Below, piece by piece: positions 16,539 to 24,007 of a DNA stretch of 64,000 bases. Numbering within the stretch: position 1 is the stretch's first letter; every line of letters starts with the position of its first letter. Under the pieces are notes generated by a model that searched no databases, was not told where the DNA came from, and saw only the letters and a list, made by a program, of their open reading frames with translations. Source of the stretch: CAZKNJ01 sp964554185 (GTDB lineage: Bacteria > 4484-113). The translations under genes were made by a program, and so were the position numbers. The DNA lies in the NCBI GenBank assembly GCA_964554185.1, contig CAZKNJ010000006.1, forward strand, positions 1 through 64,000. The letters run 5' to 3'.

Positions 16539-17304
16539 TCCAATCAGCGTAGGCGTAATCGGCGCTGCCGGACGCATGGGGCTGGTCATCGCCTCTGGAC
16601 TGCACGAGGATTCCGGCTTCAGCGTTGATGCGCTATATGACATCGCAGAGGGTGATGTGCTGACTGTCGGGCACATCACTGCTGATCTGGCAAAGTTCTT
16701 GTCCGCGCCCACTACGCACGTCGTTGATTTCTCCTCCGGCGCCGGGGTGGACGAGAACGGCGAACAAGTGCTTCGTGCAGGTAAGCACTATCTGGTGGGC
16801 GCGACGGGTTACAGCGGCAGTACACTCGCCCGCCTGGAGGCGGCAGCCGCTGAAGCCGGCACGGAGTGTTTGATCATCCCCAACTTCTCGCTGGGCGCAA
16901 ACCTGATGATGGAGTTCGCCCGGCGGGCGGCGGAGTTCTTCGATTCGGTAGAGATAGTCGAGCGCCACCATCTGGGCAAGCAGGATGCCCCGAGCGGGAC
17001 GGCGATTGCCACCGCCAAGGAGATAAACGAGGCCAGGCAAATGCCGCCGGGGCCAGATGAAGAGAAGGTCCAGGGAGTGCGCGGCGGGCAGGTCTGCGGT
17101 ATCAACATACACTCCCAGCGGCTGGACGGCCTGCTGGCGGAGCAGGAAGTTACCTTCGGCGGATACCGGGAGATTCTGCGGATTGAGCACCGCAGCATCA
17201 CCCGCGAGTGCTTCCTGCCCGGTGTGAAGATGGCGTTGCGGGCGATGGGCCAGCACGCGGGCCTGCGCATTGGCATGAAGCACGTTCTGGAGGTCCAGAA
17301 GTGA
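16519..17304 (+). CDS. dapB: 4-hydroxy-tetrahydrodipicolinate reductase
   Basis: Reduces hydroxy-tetrahydrodipicolinate with NAD(P)H in the lysine/diaminopimelate pathway. The nucleotide-binding GAAGRMG is near the N terminus, the VGATGYS segment near residue 93, and the active site ERHHLGKQDAPSGTA (about residue 150, general acid His and Lys) is exact. Length 261 residues. It sits between plsC and asd, overlapping both, and just before the peptidoglycan cluster that consumes diaminopimelate. Confidence 0.96.
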   Translation: MEQTTDNPISVGVIGAAGRMGLVIASGLHEDSGFSVDALYDIAEGDVLTVGHITADLAKFLSAPTTHVVDFSSGAGVDENGEQVLRAGKHYLVGATGYSGSTLARLEAAAAEAGTECLIIPNFSLGANLMMEFARRAAEFFDSVEIVERHHLGKQDAPSGTAIATAKEINEARQMPPGPDEEKVQGVRGGQVCGINIHSQRLDGLLAEQEVTFGGYREILRIEHRSITRECFLPGVKMALRAMGQHAGLRIGMKHVLEVQK

Positions 17305-18272
17305 GAATCGCAATTGCCGGCGCGACCGGGCTGACAGGCGAGGTGCTGCTCAGCCTCCTGCCCCATTCAAGGCTGTCGGATGCAGGGCTCTTGCTGCTGG
17401 CGAGTTCTGCCAGCGCTGGAACCACTATTGAGACTGCCTCGGGGTCGCACGAAGTACAAGAACTCCGCGATGGGTGCTTTGGAGATGTCGACCTGGCATT
17501 CTTCGCGGTTGGCGATGCGCTTTCCGCCGAGTTTGTGCCGCAAGCCTTGGACGCCGGAGCCAAGGTCGTGGACAAGAGCAATGCCTTCCGCCTGGCGGAA
17601 GGAGTACCGCTGGTAGTTGCCGGCGTGAACGACCACGCTATTGGCGCCGAGCGGCTGGTAGCTAACCCAAATTGCACCACCATCGGTTTCGTGCACGCCA
17701 TTGCGCCACTGATGGATTTCGGTATTGAAGAAGTAGTAGCTGCGAGCTACCAGTCGCTCTCGGGGGCGGGACGGGAGGCAGTGCGCCGATTCTGGGTTGA
17801 GGCTGGGAAAGCCCTGAAAGGCGAGCCCGAAACCTACTCCGAAGACGCCGCAGCTGCGCTGCAAGTTGTCCCTGCAATAGACCAGCTAATGGGCGATGAA
17901 CACAAAGAAGAGGCCAAACTCAGGCTGGAGACCGCCAAGATTCTGGGACTGAGTGCCGACCGTATCTACAACACCGCGGTGCGTGTCCCTATCTTGGTAG
18001 GCCATAGCATCGCCATCCACTTGCGCTTGAGCCGGCCGGTGAGCGAGAGCGAGGTGCGTGAAGCCCTTACCAACAACCCGACTCTGTTGCTGCTGGCCAC
18101 CGGCGAGACTCCAACCAGCTTGCATGCAATCCAGTATCCCAACCGCGTCATCGTCGGCCGCGTCCGCGTCCGCGATGAAGGCAGATGCGTCGAGCTGTTT
18201 GCGGTCAGCGACAACCTCAACATCGGCGCCGCTTTCAACGGCCTGCTGATCGCCGAGCAAATGCTCTCCTAG
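17301..18272 (+). CDS. asd: Aspartate-semialdehyde dehydrogenase
   Basis: Makes aspartate semialdehyde, the branch-point precursor of diaminopimelate, lysine, threonine and methionine. Visible are GATGLTGEVLL at the N terminus, the catalytic cysteine in NPNCTT (about residue 123), SYQSLSGAGRE, and the VPILVGHS block with its catalytic histidine (about 233). Length 323 residues. GTG 17301 overlaps the dapB stop as GTGA, with GGAGG 7 nt upstream; frames starting earlier lie inside dapB. The Cys and the following layout fit Asd better than ArgC. Confidence 0.92.
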   Translation: MRIAIAGATGLTGEVLLSLLPHSRLSDAGLLLLASSASAGTTIETASGSHEVQELRDGCFGDVDLAFFAVGDALSAEFVPQALDAGAKVVDKSNAFRLAEGVPLVVAGVNDHAIGAERLVANPNCTTIGFVHAIAPLMDFGIEEVVAASYQSLSGAGREAVRRFWVEAGKALKGEPETYSEDAAAALQVVPAIDQLMGDEHKEEAKLRLETAKILGLSADRIYNTAVRVPILVGHSIAIHLRLSRPVSESEVREALTNNPTLLLLATGETPTSLHAIQYPNRVIVGRVRVRDEGRCVELFAVSDNLNIGAAFNGLLIAEQMLS

Positions 18273-18367
18273 CCGCTGGCATTCGCCACAAACCTCAGTT
18301 TCACGCGAGCGATTTAGCTCGTTTCCGCGCCAACCACTAAACATTTATGTGGACTTATGGCTGTTTT

Positions 18368-18412
18368 CCCACAGAAATCCCAAAAAGCCCCTTAAAACCC
18401 CTTGACAGCCCC
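18368..18412 (-). promoter_or_regulatory. Putative MraZ operator: five phased CCC (GGG) tracts
   Basis: CCC or CCCC tracts start at 18368, 18379, 18388, 18398 and 18409, that is, every 9-11 nt, one DNA turn apart. On the minus strand they read NGGGN repeats (TGGGA, TGGGA, GGGGC, GGGGT, GGGGC), like the TGGGN-N5 boxes bound by E. coli MraZ. The last two flank the -35 box of the mraZ promoter. That this is the MraZ site is inference. Confidence 0.5.
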
Positions 18413-18430
18413 AAATATGCCCAGTAACTT
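18402..18430 (+). promoter_or_regulatory. mraZ / dcw cluster promoter
   Basis: A perfect TTGACA (18402-18407), 17-nt spacer, then TAACTT (18425-18430) as a weak -10. The predicted start near 18437 leaves a 13-nt leader before ATG 18450 and explains why ATG 18417 is unlikely to be the start. Confidence 0.55.
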
Positions 18431-18449
18431 GGTCACTACGCGGGGGCCT

Positions 18450-18911
18450 ATGTTCCGGGGAAATGTCAATACCAAACTGGACTCTAAGGGGAGAATTCTC
18501 CTCGGAGCCCGCTTTAAGGACGGGCTCGGCACCAAGGCGATCATCGCTAAGGGCAATGGGCCGTTCCTCATGGTCTTTCCCGTGGACGAGTTCAACAAGC
18601 TGGAAGCTCGGCTAATGCCACTGATGGATTTGGGAACCGACCCGGGCTTGCGTAACTTCATGACAGGCAAGTTTCAAGCTTACCTGACGAACTTCTACTC
18701 CAACCAAGCGGAGGTTGATGTAGACGAGCAGGCGCGCATCAGCATCCCCAAGTTCATCCGCGACGAGATTGACCTTGCGGGCGACCTGATTGTGCTGTCT
18801 GCGGGCAAGTACCTGCAGATCTGGAAGAAGAAGGCCTACTACCAGCGGCTGAACGACGAAATCGACTTTGACCCGTCCGAGATTATCGGCCGGGCTGACA
18901 ATCGCGAATAA
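18450..18911 (+). CDS. mraZ: Transcriptional regulator MraZ
   Basis: DNA-binding regulator and first gene of the division/cell-wall cluster; in E. coli it represses its own operon. The 153-residue protein has the two AbrB-like halves, each with the DxxxR signature: LDSKGRILL (about residue 10) and VDEQARISIPK (about 91). The start MFRGNVNTKLDSKGR matches the canonical MFRG beginning, favouring ATG 18450 over ATG 18417; a GCGGGGG tract is 3-4 nt upstream. RsmH follows after 60 nt with its own ribosome site. Confidence 0.93.
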   Translation: MFRGNVNTKLDSKGRILLGARFKDGLGTKAIIAKGNGPFLMVFPVDEFNKLEARLMPLMDLGTDPGLRNFMTGKFQAYLTNFYSNQAEVDVDEQARISIPKFIRDEIDLAGDLIVLSAGKYLQIWKKKAYYQRLNDEIDFDPSEIIGRADNRE

Positions 18912-18971
18912 CGGTGGGAGCCGGTCACCGGCGGGTCTGCACCGGCTCCCATCGTTAGAGAGGAATATGCC

Positions 18972-19907
18972 GTGGACGAAATAGTTCACCGGCCTGGACT
19001 TTTGAATGAGGTAATTGAGGCGATGCAGCCGAAAAGGGGTGAGACCTTCGTGGACTTCACCCTCGGGGGAGCCGGGCACTTCTCGGCTTTCCTGCCGCAT
19101 CTGGAGCCGACAGGGCTGGCCATCGGGCTGGACCGCGACGAGTTTGCGGTTCAACGGGCGGAAGGCCTGAAGGAGACCTGGCCCGAGTGCCGGGTTATCC
19201 TCCGGCAGGCGAGGTTCTCCGATGCGGAAGAGGTGCTGCAGAGCCTGGGTGTGGAGGGCTTTGACCTGGCGCTGTTTGATCTAGGCGTCTCGGCCTTCCA
19301 GGTTGATGACCCGGACCGGGGCTTCAGCTTCATGGCTGACGGCCCCTTGGAAATGCAGATGGGCAGCGATACTAAAACTGCGATGGAGATTGTGAACGGC
19401 TCCAGCGAACGCGAGCTGGTTCAGATGATCTCCACTTATGGCGAGGAGCGGTTCGCCCGCCGAATCGCCAATGCGATTGTGCGCCGCCGCGCCAAGCAGC
19501 CCATCCGCACCACCCTGGAACTGGTGGATACGGTTGACCGTGCCGTTCCTGCGTCACAGCGCCGAAACCTCAACGCGATCCGCGCGAGAGTGTTCCAGTC
19601 CATCCGCATCGTAACCAATGACGAGATGGACGAGCTTCAGGGCGGCCTGATAACCGCTATCCGGCACCTGCTGATAGGCGGGCGCATGGGCGTTATCTCC
19701 TGGCAGTCGCTGGAGGACCGCACGGTAAAGCGCACCTTCAAGTTCTACGCGCCCAACGGCGAGGCCAATGAGGAGTGGGAGCTCATTCCCGCCACGAAGA
19801 AGCCGGTGCGCCCCAGCCCTGAAGAGGTCGCCCAAAACAAGCGCGCCCGCAGCGCGAAGTTGCGAGTCGTTACCAAAACACTTAGGGGGGCTCTGAATGG
19901 GAGCTAA
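18972..19907 (+). CDS. rsmH: 16S rRNA (cytosine-1402-N4)-methyltransferase
   Basis: SAM-dependent methyltransferase acting on 16S rRNA C1402. HRPGLLNEVIEAM at the start, the SAM motif DFTLGGAGHFSAFL (about residue 28), DLGVSAFQVDDPDRGFSFM (about 101) and GGRMGVISWQSLEDRTVK near the end follow the RsmH pattern. Two deviations: GGAGHF for the usual GGGGHS, and Gln for His in the ISFHSLEDR block. Length 311 residues. GTG 18972 has AGAGAGGA about 7 nt upstream. Overlaps the next gene by 11 nt. Confidence 0.94.
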   Translation: MDEIVHRPGLLNEVIEAMQPKRGETFVDFTLGGAGHFSAFLPHLEPTGLAIGLDRDEFAVQRAEGLKETWPECRVILRQARFSDAEEVLQSLGVEGFDLALFDLGVSAFQVDDPDRGFSFMADGPLEMQMGSDTKTAMEIVNGSSERELVQMISTYGEERFARRIANAIVRRRAKQPIRTTLELVDTVDRAVPASQRRNLNAIRARVFQSIRIVTNDEMDELQGGLITAIRHLLIGGRMGVISWQSLEDRTVKRTFKFYAPNGEANEEWELIPATKKPVRPSPEEVAQNKRARSAKLRVVTKTLRGALNGS

Positions 19908-20400
19908 TCCTGCCGAACAGAAGGTGCTGAAGGCCGACCGCATTTACAGCTATGAGGAGTTCCACGAACTCCGCCAGAAGGTCGGCGGGCAACGGGCGCG
20001 CAAGGGCGCCATCAGCTTCAAGCGCAGGAGGCAACTCGTCCCTTTTGCGCTGAGGATTACCTACCGCTCCGCCATGGTTACGGGCGCGGCGCTGCTGTTC
20101 CTCGCGCTGGGGGCGTACGGAATCCTCACAACCTCGGTGGTTAACAAGAGCTATAAGCTCGTGAACGTTGAAAAGAGCCTGAATAATCTCTCGCTTGCAT
20201 TGGCGGGCGAGGAGATGGCCAACAAAGAGGCCCAGGGGAAACTCGTCTACAGCCCGGAAAGCGCGTCCGCGCTCGGGCTGGTGCCGGCAACCAAAGCCCA
20301 GTACATTATCCGCACAAACATTCCGTCCAAGCGTAATGATGCCCGCACGGTGGACGAGCTATATCCTCTCAGCAAGTCCATAATCCAAATTGAACCATGA
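19897..20400 (+). CDS. ftsL: FtsL-like division protein
   Basis: Bitopic membrane protein, 167 residues, in the position of ftsL between rsmH and ftsI. It has a basic cytoplasmic N terminus (about 1-60), one membrane segment (about 67-88, MVTGAALLFLALGAYGILTT) and a short periplasmic helix (VNVEKSLNNLSLALAGEEMANKEAQ) that could form the coiled coil of FtsL. The tail after residue 120 is unlike FtsL. FtsL sequences are poorly conserved, so the assignment rests on topology and gene order. ATG 19897 overlaps rsmH and has a GGGGGG tract upstream. Confidence 0.7.
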   Translation: MGANPAEQKVLKADRIYSYEEFHELRQKVGGQRARKGAISFKRRRQLVPFALRITYRSAMVTGAALLFLALGAYGILTTSVVNKSYKLVNVEKSLNNLSLALAGEEMANKEAQGKLVYSPESASALGLVPATKAQYIIRTNIPSKRNDARTVDELYPLSKSIIQIEP

Positions 20401-20452
20401 CAATCTCGGCGGCGTGAAGCCGTCAATCAGTTCGTGAGGAGCGCCCAACATC

Positions 20453-20507
20453 GCTACCCTTCCTCCTGGCGGCGGCCAGGCCAAAAGCCTGGCCGCTACC
20501 CCCTTTT
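20453..20507 (+). repeat. 55-nt direct repeat with hairpin, copy 1
   Basis: Identical to 20531-20585. Each copy contains a perfect 10-bp stem (GCGGCCAGGC / GCCTGGCCGC) with a CAAAA loop, followed by TACCCCCTTTT. Copies are separated by 23 nt in the only sizeable gap (199 nt) inside the dcw cluster. The stem plus T4 could act as a weak terminator or a REP-like element. Confidence 0.85.
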
Positions 20508-20530
20508 CAGGTACGGGCGCCCTTGAAGTT

Positions 20531-20585
20531 GCTACCCTTCCTCCTGGCGGCGGCCAGGCCAAAAGCCTGGCCGCTACCCCCTTTT
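20531..20585 (+). repeat. 55-nt direct repeat with hairpin, copy 2
   Basis: Second exact copy of the 20453-20507 element. It ends 14 nt before the ftsI ATG at 20600, so the hairpin lies within the likely untranslated leader of ftsI and could affect its translation. Confidence 0.85.
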
Positions 20586-20599
20586 GAAAGCGAATTCAG

Positions 20600-22423
20600 A
20601 TGGAGCGAACCTTCACTTTCAAAGCTGTTGCCTTGCTGCTGGCACTATTTGCATTCGGCATTGCCGGCATAGCCAAGCTCTACACCATCCAAACCGCCCA
20701 GGGAAAAGACCTCGATTCGCGCCTTTCCACAATGTGGGAGCGCCACGCGCCGCGCCACGCCAAACGCGGCAGGATCCTCTGCCGCGATGGCGAAACCGTC
20801 ATTGCCACTAGCACCAAGCTGGCACGTGTCATTGTGGAAAAGCACTTGGTCGCCGACCCTGATGGAGTGGCGGACACCTTAAGCTCGTACCTCGGCCGCA
20901 GCCGTGATGAAGTGCTCGCTGCCATAACTTCCGAGACCGGCCCCAGAAGCCTGGAGCTCTCCCAGAACATCCCCGCCCAGACCGCCGAGAGCATTTCTTC
21001 GGCCCGGCTGCGCGGCGTCTTCATCCGCTACTACTACCAACGCAACTACCCATACGGCGACGGTTTCGCGGCTCAAACTATAGGCTATACCTGCGACCGT
21101 TCCGGCCTGAGCATCGGGCTGGAGAAGCAGTACAACGACACACTGGAAGGGACTGACGGCAGCGCGGAATACGATTCCGACCGCTCGGGAAGGATGATAC
21201 CGTGCACCCTCGCGGCCGAAGATCCGCAAGACGGCGCCGACCTGGTTACCACCATGGACGCGGCCATCCAGCAGATCTGCGAAGACGTGGTGCAGGAAGC
21301 TTACAAGCGCCACAATCCCAAATGGGCGCTGATTGCCGTGATGGACCCGTCAACCGGTGAGATACTGGCAGTCGCCTCCCGGCCCGGCTTCGATCCCAAC
21401 GATTATGCCAAGAATGGCAGCCAAGGAAACGAGGCGAATCCGCTGGTTCATTTCGTCTACGAGCCGGGCTCGGTAATGAAGCCGCTGATAGCCTCCGCCG
21501 CGCTGGATCGCGGATGGTTAACGACGGATGAGACTTTCCACTGCACTCCCACGCTGAAGATTGGCAAATACACCATAACTGAAGCGGAACACGACAAGAA
21601 CCCCGCAGGCTACGGCGACATTCCGATTAACAACATCATCGTCCACAGTTCCAACGTGGGCATTGCCCAGGTGGGGCTGAAACTCGGGCAGGAGAAGCTC
21701 TCCAGCATCTTCTCCACCTTCGGCCTCTATGAGAAGACCGGAATCGAGCTTCCCGCCGAGGCGCACGGCATCAAGCCTAAGGGCTATACCCACGCCCGCA
21801 AAGGCGAAGTGTGGCCCGAAGTAGTGGTCGCCAATTCCGCCTTCGGCCAGGGGATTGCCGTTACGCCTCTACAACTGATGCGCGCTTACGCGGCAATCGC
21901 CAACGGGGGTTTCCTGGTCCGCCCGACGCTGGTAGTGAATGACGAGGAGTTGCAGCCCCAAACGGCGGTAATCGCCGGGAAACAGGTTCCCCTCAAACCG
22001 GACGAGAAGGTGATGGGCGCATCTGACGATTCGCTTGCCCCGGAACCAGCTCCGTCCAGCGATAAACGGCGAATCTTCAGCACGGAAACGGCAAACGGCA
22101 TTCAACAAGTGCTACAAACCGTGGTGCGGGAAGGCACCGGCAAGAAAGCTGCGCTGGAGTATTTCTACGTCGCCGGTAAGACCGGCACGGCCGAGGTGCC
22201 CGGCGACAGCGGCTACAAGAAGGGCAAGTACAACTCCACTTTCATCGGCTTCTTTCCCTCATACAAGCCGCGATATTTGATACTGGCGCTTCTCTCGGAG
22301 CCGCGCGGTCAGTACTATGCAAGCCAGATCGCCGCGCCCGTCTTCCACGAAGTGGCGGAACGCATTACACTAGTCAAGGAGGTGCGTCCCGAAATCAGCC
22401 GTGAGACTGGGGGAACTCCTTAA
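20600..22423 (+). CDS. ftsI: Division transpeptidase (class B penicillin-binding protein, FtsI)
   Basis: Septal peptidoglycan DD-transpeptidase anchored by one N-terminal membrane segment (about 8-28). The N-terminal dimerisation/pedestal region includes RGRILCRDG; the penicillin-binding domain follows with the three active-site motifs: SxxK in GSVMKPL (about 290), SxN in SSNVG (about 349) and KTG in KTGTAEVPG (about 526). No PASTA domains follow. Length 607 residues is usual for FtsI. Position after ftsL and before murE supports FtsI rather than MrdA. There is no clear Shine-Dalgarno before ATG 20600, only GAAAG. Confidence 0.94.
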   Translation: MERTFTFKAVALLLALFAFGIAGIAKLYTIQTAQGKDLDSRLSTMWERHAPRHAKRGRILCRDGETVIATSTKLARVIVEKHLVADPDGVADTLSSYLGRSRDEVLAAITSETGPRSLELSQNIPAQTAESISSARLRGVFIRYYYQRNYPYGDGFAAQTIGYTCDRSGLSIGLEKQYNDTLEGTDGSAEYDSDRSGRMIPCTLAAEDPQDGADLVTTMDAAIQQICEDVVQEAYKRHNPKWALIAVMDPSTGEILAVASRPGFDPNDYAKNGSQGNEANPLVHFVYEPGSVMKPLIASAALDRGWLTTDETFHCTPTLKIGKYTITEAEHDKNPAGYGDIPINNIIVHSSNVGIAQVGLKLGQEKLSSIFSTFGLYEKTGIELPAEAHGIKPKGYTHARKGEVWPEVVVANSAFGQGIAVTPLQLMRAYAAIANGGFLVRPTLVVNDEELQPQTAVIAGKQVPLKPDEKVMGASDDSLAPEPAPSSDKRRIFSTETANGIQQVLQTVVREGTGKKAALEYFYVAGKTGTAEVPGDSGYKKGKYNSTFIGFFPSYKPRYLILALLSEPRGQYYASQIAAPVFHEVAERITLVKEVRPEISRETGGTP

Positions 22424-23927
22424 GGGCATTGACGGCCTTGACACTGGCAAGGCGGACCTGAACGCTCACATCCGCTCCGTCACCAACGACAGCCGCAAGG
22501 CTGGTCCAGGCTCGCTCTTCGTTGCGCTCAAGGGTACCGCAACCGACGGCCACTTGTTTGCACCAGCCGCCGTGTCAAACGGCGCAGTCTGCATCGTTCA
22601 TCAGGATCCGCTCACCACCCCGGAGGGTGTGTCCAGAGTCCACGCGGTTGACACCGGCCCGCTTTACGCGCTGCTGGCTGCCAGGATAGCGGGTGAGCCC
22701 AGCCGCAAGTTGCGGGTCATCGGCGTCACCGGAACCAACGGCAAGACTTCGGTGACGATAATGCTCGACTCAATCCTGCGGGCTGCCGGGCGCCGCTGCG
22801 CCATTCTCGGCACGCTGGGATTCCGCCCTCCCCTCGCCGCAAACGCGCCGGACACGCTTAGCTTCGTCGGCCGTGGCTTGACCACTCCGGATGCCGCCGA
22901 CCTGCAGAACCTACTGGCTGCATGCGTTCTGGACGAAGCTGAGTGCGTCGCCATGGAGGTATCGTCCCACGCGCTCGTTCAGCGGCGGGTGGACCACGTG
23001 CATTACCGGGGACGCCTGTTCACCAATCTCACTCAGGACCATCTGGACTACCACCATACAATGGAGAAGTACGCGGAGGCCAAGCTCAACTTCTTCACCA
23101 GGCCCGAGCTGGGACGGGCGGACTACGCCGTAGCCAACTGGGATGACGCGCTGGGCTCGCGGATTGCCGCAGAGGCTGACTGCACGGTCCTGCGGTATGG
23201 AATGTCCGGCGGCGTGGAATTGACCGCGCGCATTCAGCGCCAGAATCTCGAGGGAATCCAGTGCCGACTAAGCTACAACGGACTGAAAGCCGCCGACGCC
23301 CCACCCTCCGCCCGCGAGCCTTTCGAGGTGCTGCTGGAATCGCCGCTAATCGGCTCTTACAACATCTCTAACATGATGGCTGCTGCCGGCGGGGCGGTGA
23401 TGGAGGGCGTAGAGCCTGACGCCATCCGCACAGGGCTCATGCGCGTGAAACGCATCCCGGGCCGCCTGGAGCGCGTGCCCAACAAGCATGGTGTCCACGT
23501 GCTTGTTGATTACGCGCACACTCCTGATGCGCTGGCGAAGGTGCTGGCGACTATCCGGCAGGCTGCCGGAGCCGGAACGCGCATTATCTGCGTATTCGGC
23601 TGCGGCGGCGATCGCGACCGCGACAAGCGCCCGAAAATGGGGCTGGCGGCGGCGGGCGCGGACATCCTGGTCGTTACCAGCGACAATCCGCGCAGCGAGA
23701 ACCCGCTGGCGATCATCACCGGTATTCTGGGTGGCATTCCGCACGAAGCGGAATCGCGCTGCATCGTGGAGCCGGATAGGCGTGAGGCTATCGGACTGGC
23801 TCGTGAGCTTGCTCATAGTGGCGATGTCGTGCTCATCGCCGGCAAGGGTCACGAGGATTACCAAATATTCGCCGATCGTACGGAGCGCTTCAGCGATGTG
23901 GAGGTGGCGCGTGAGCTTCTCCAGTGA
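22401..23927 (+). CDS. murE: UDP-MurNAc-tripeptide ligase MurE (meso-DAP type)
   Basis: Adds the third stem-peptide amino acid to UDP-MurNAc-Ala-Glu. The Mur ligase ATP site GVTGTNGKTSVT (about residue 107), MEVSSHAL, TNLTQDHLDYH, the PGRLE and DYAHTPDAL motifs and FGCGGDRDRDKRP are all present. The specificity loop reads DNPRSENP (about residue 427), the DNPR form linked to meso-diaminopimelate. Length 508 residues. GTG 22401 overlaps ftsI by 23 nt; the AAGGAGG tract is 18 nt away, so start efficiency is uncertain. Confidence 0.95.
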   Translation: MRLGELLKGIDGLDTGKADLNAHIRSVTNDSRKAGPGSLFVALKGTATDGHLFAPAAVSNGAVCIVHQDPLTTPEGVSRVHAVDTGPLYALLAARIAGEPSRKLRVIGVTGTNGKTSVTIMLDSILRAAGRRCAILGTLGFRPPLAANAPDTLSFVGRGLTTPDAADLQNLLAACVLDEAECVAMEVSSHALVQRRVDHVHYRGRLFTNLTQDHLDYHHTMEKYAEAKLNFFTRPELGRADYAVANWDDALGSRIAAEADCTVLRYGMSGGVELTARIQRQNLEGIQCRLSYNGLKAADAPPSAREPFEVLLESPLIGSYNISNMMAAAGGAVMEGVEPDAIRTGLMRVKRIPGRLERVPNKHGVHVLVDYAHTPDALAKVLATIRQAAGAGTRIICVFGCGGDRDRDKRPKMGLAAAGADILVVTSDNPRSENPLAIITGILGGIPHEAESRCIVEPDRREAIGLARELAHSGDVVLIAGKGHEDYQIFADRTERFSDVEVARELLQ

Positions 23928-23951
23928 TTTGCCGCGCCACCGGCAAAGGGG

Positions 23952-23957
23952 TATGAT
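23952..23957 (+). promoter_or_regulatory. Possible internal -10 box before murF
   Basis: TATGAT in the 80-nt gap between murE and murF, with a predicted start near 23964, about 44 nt before the murF ATG. No good -35. An internal promoter in the cluster is possible but weakly supported. Confidence 0.3.
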
Positions 23958-24007
23958 TCACCTGCTCTCTTACTCACTCTTGGCTGGCGTTCTTTTGGAG
24001 CCTGATA

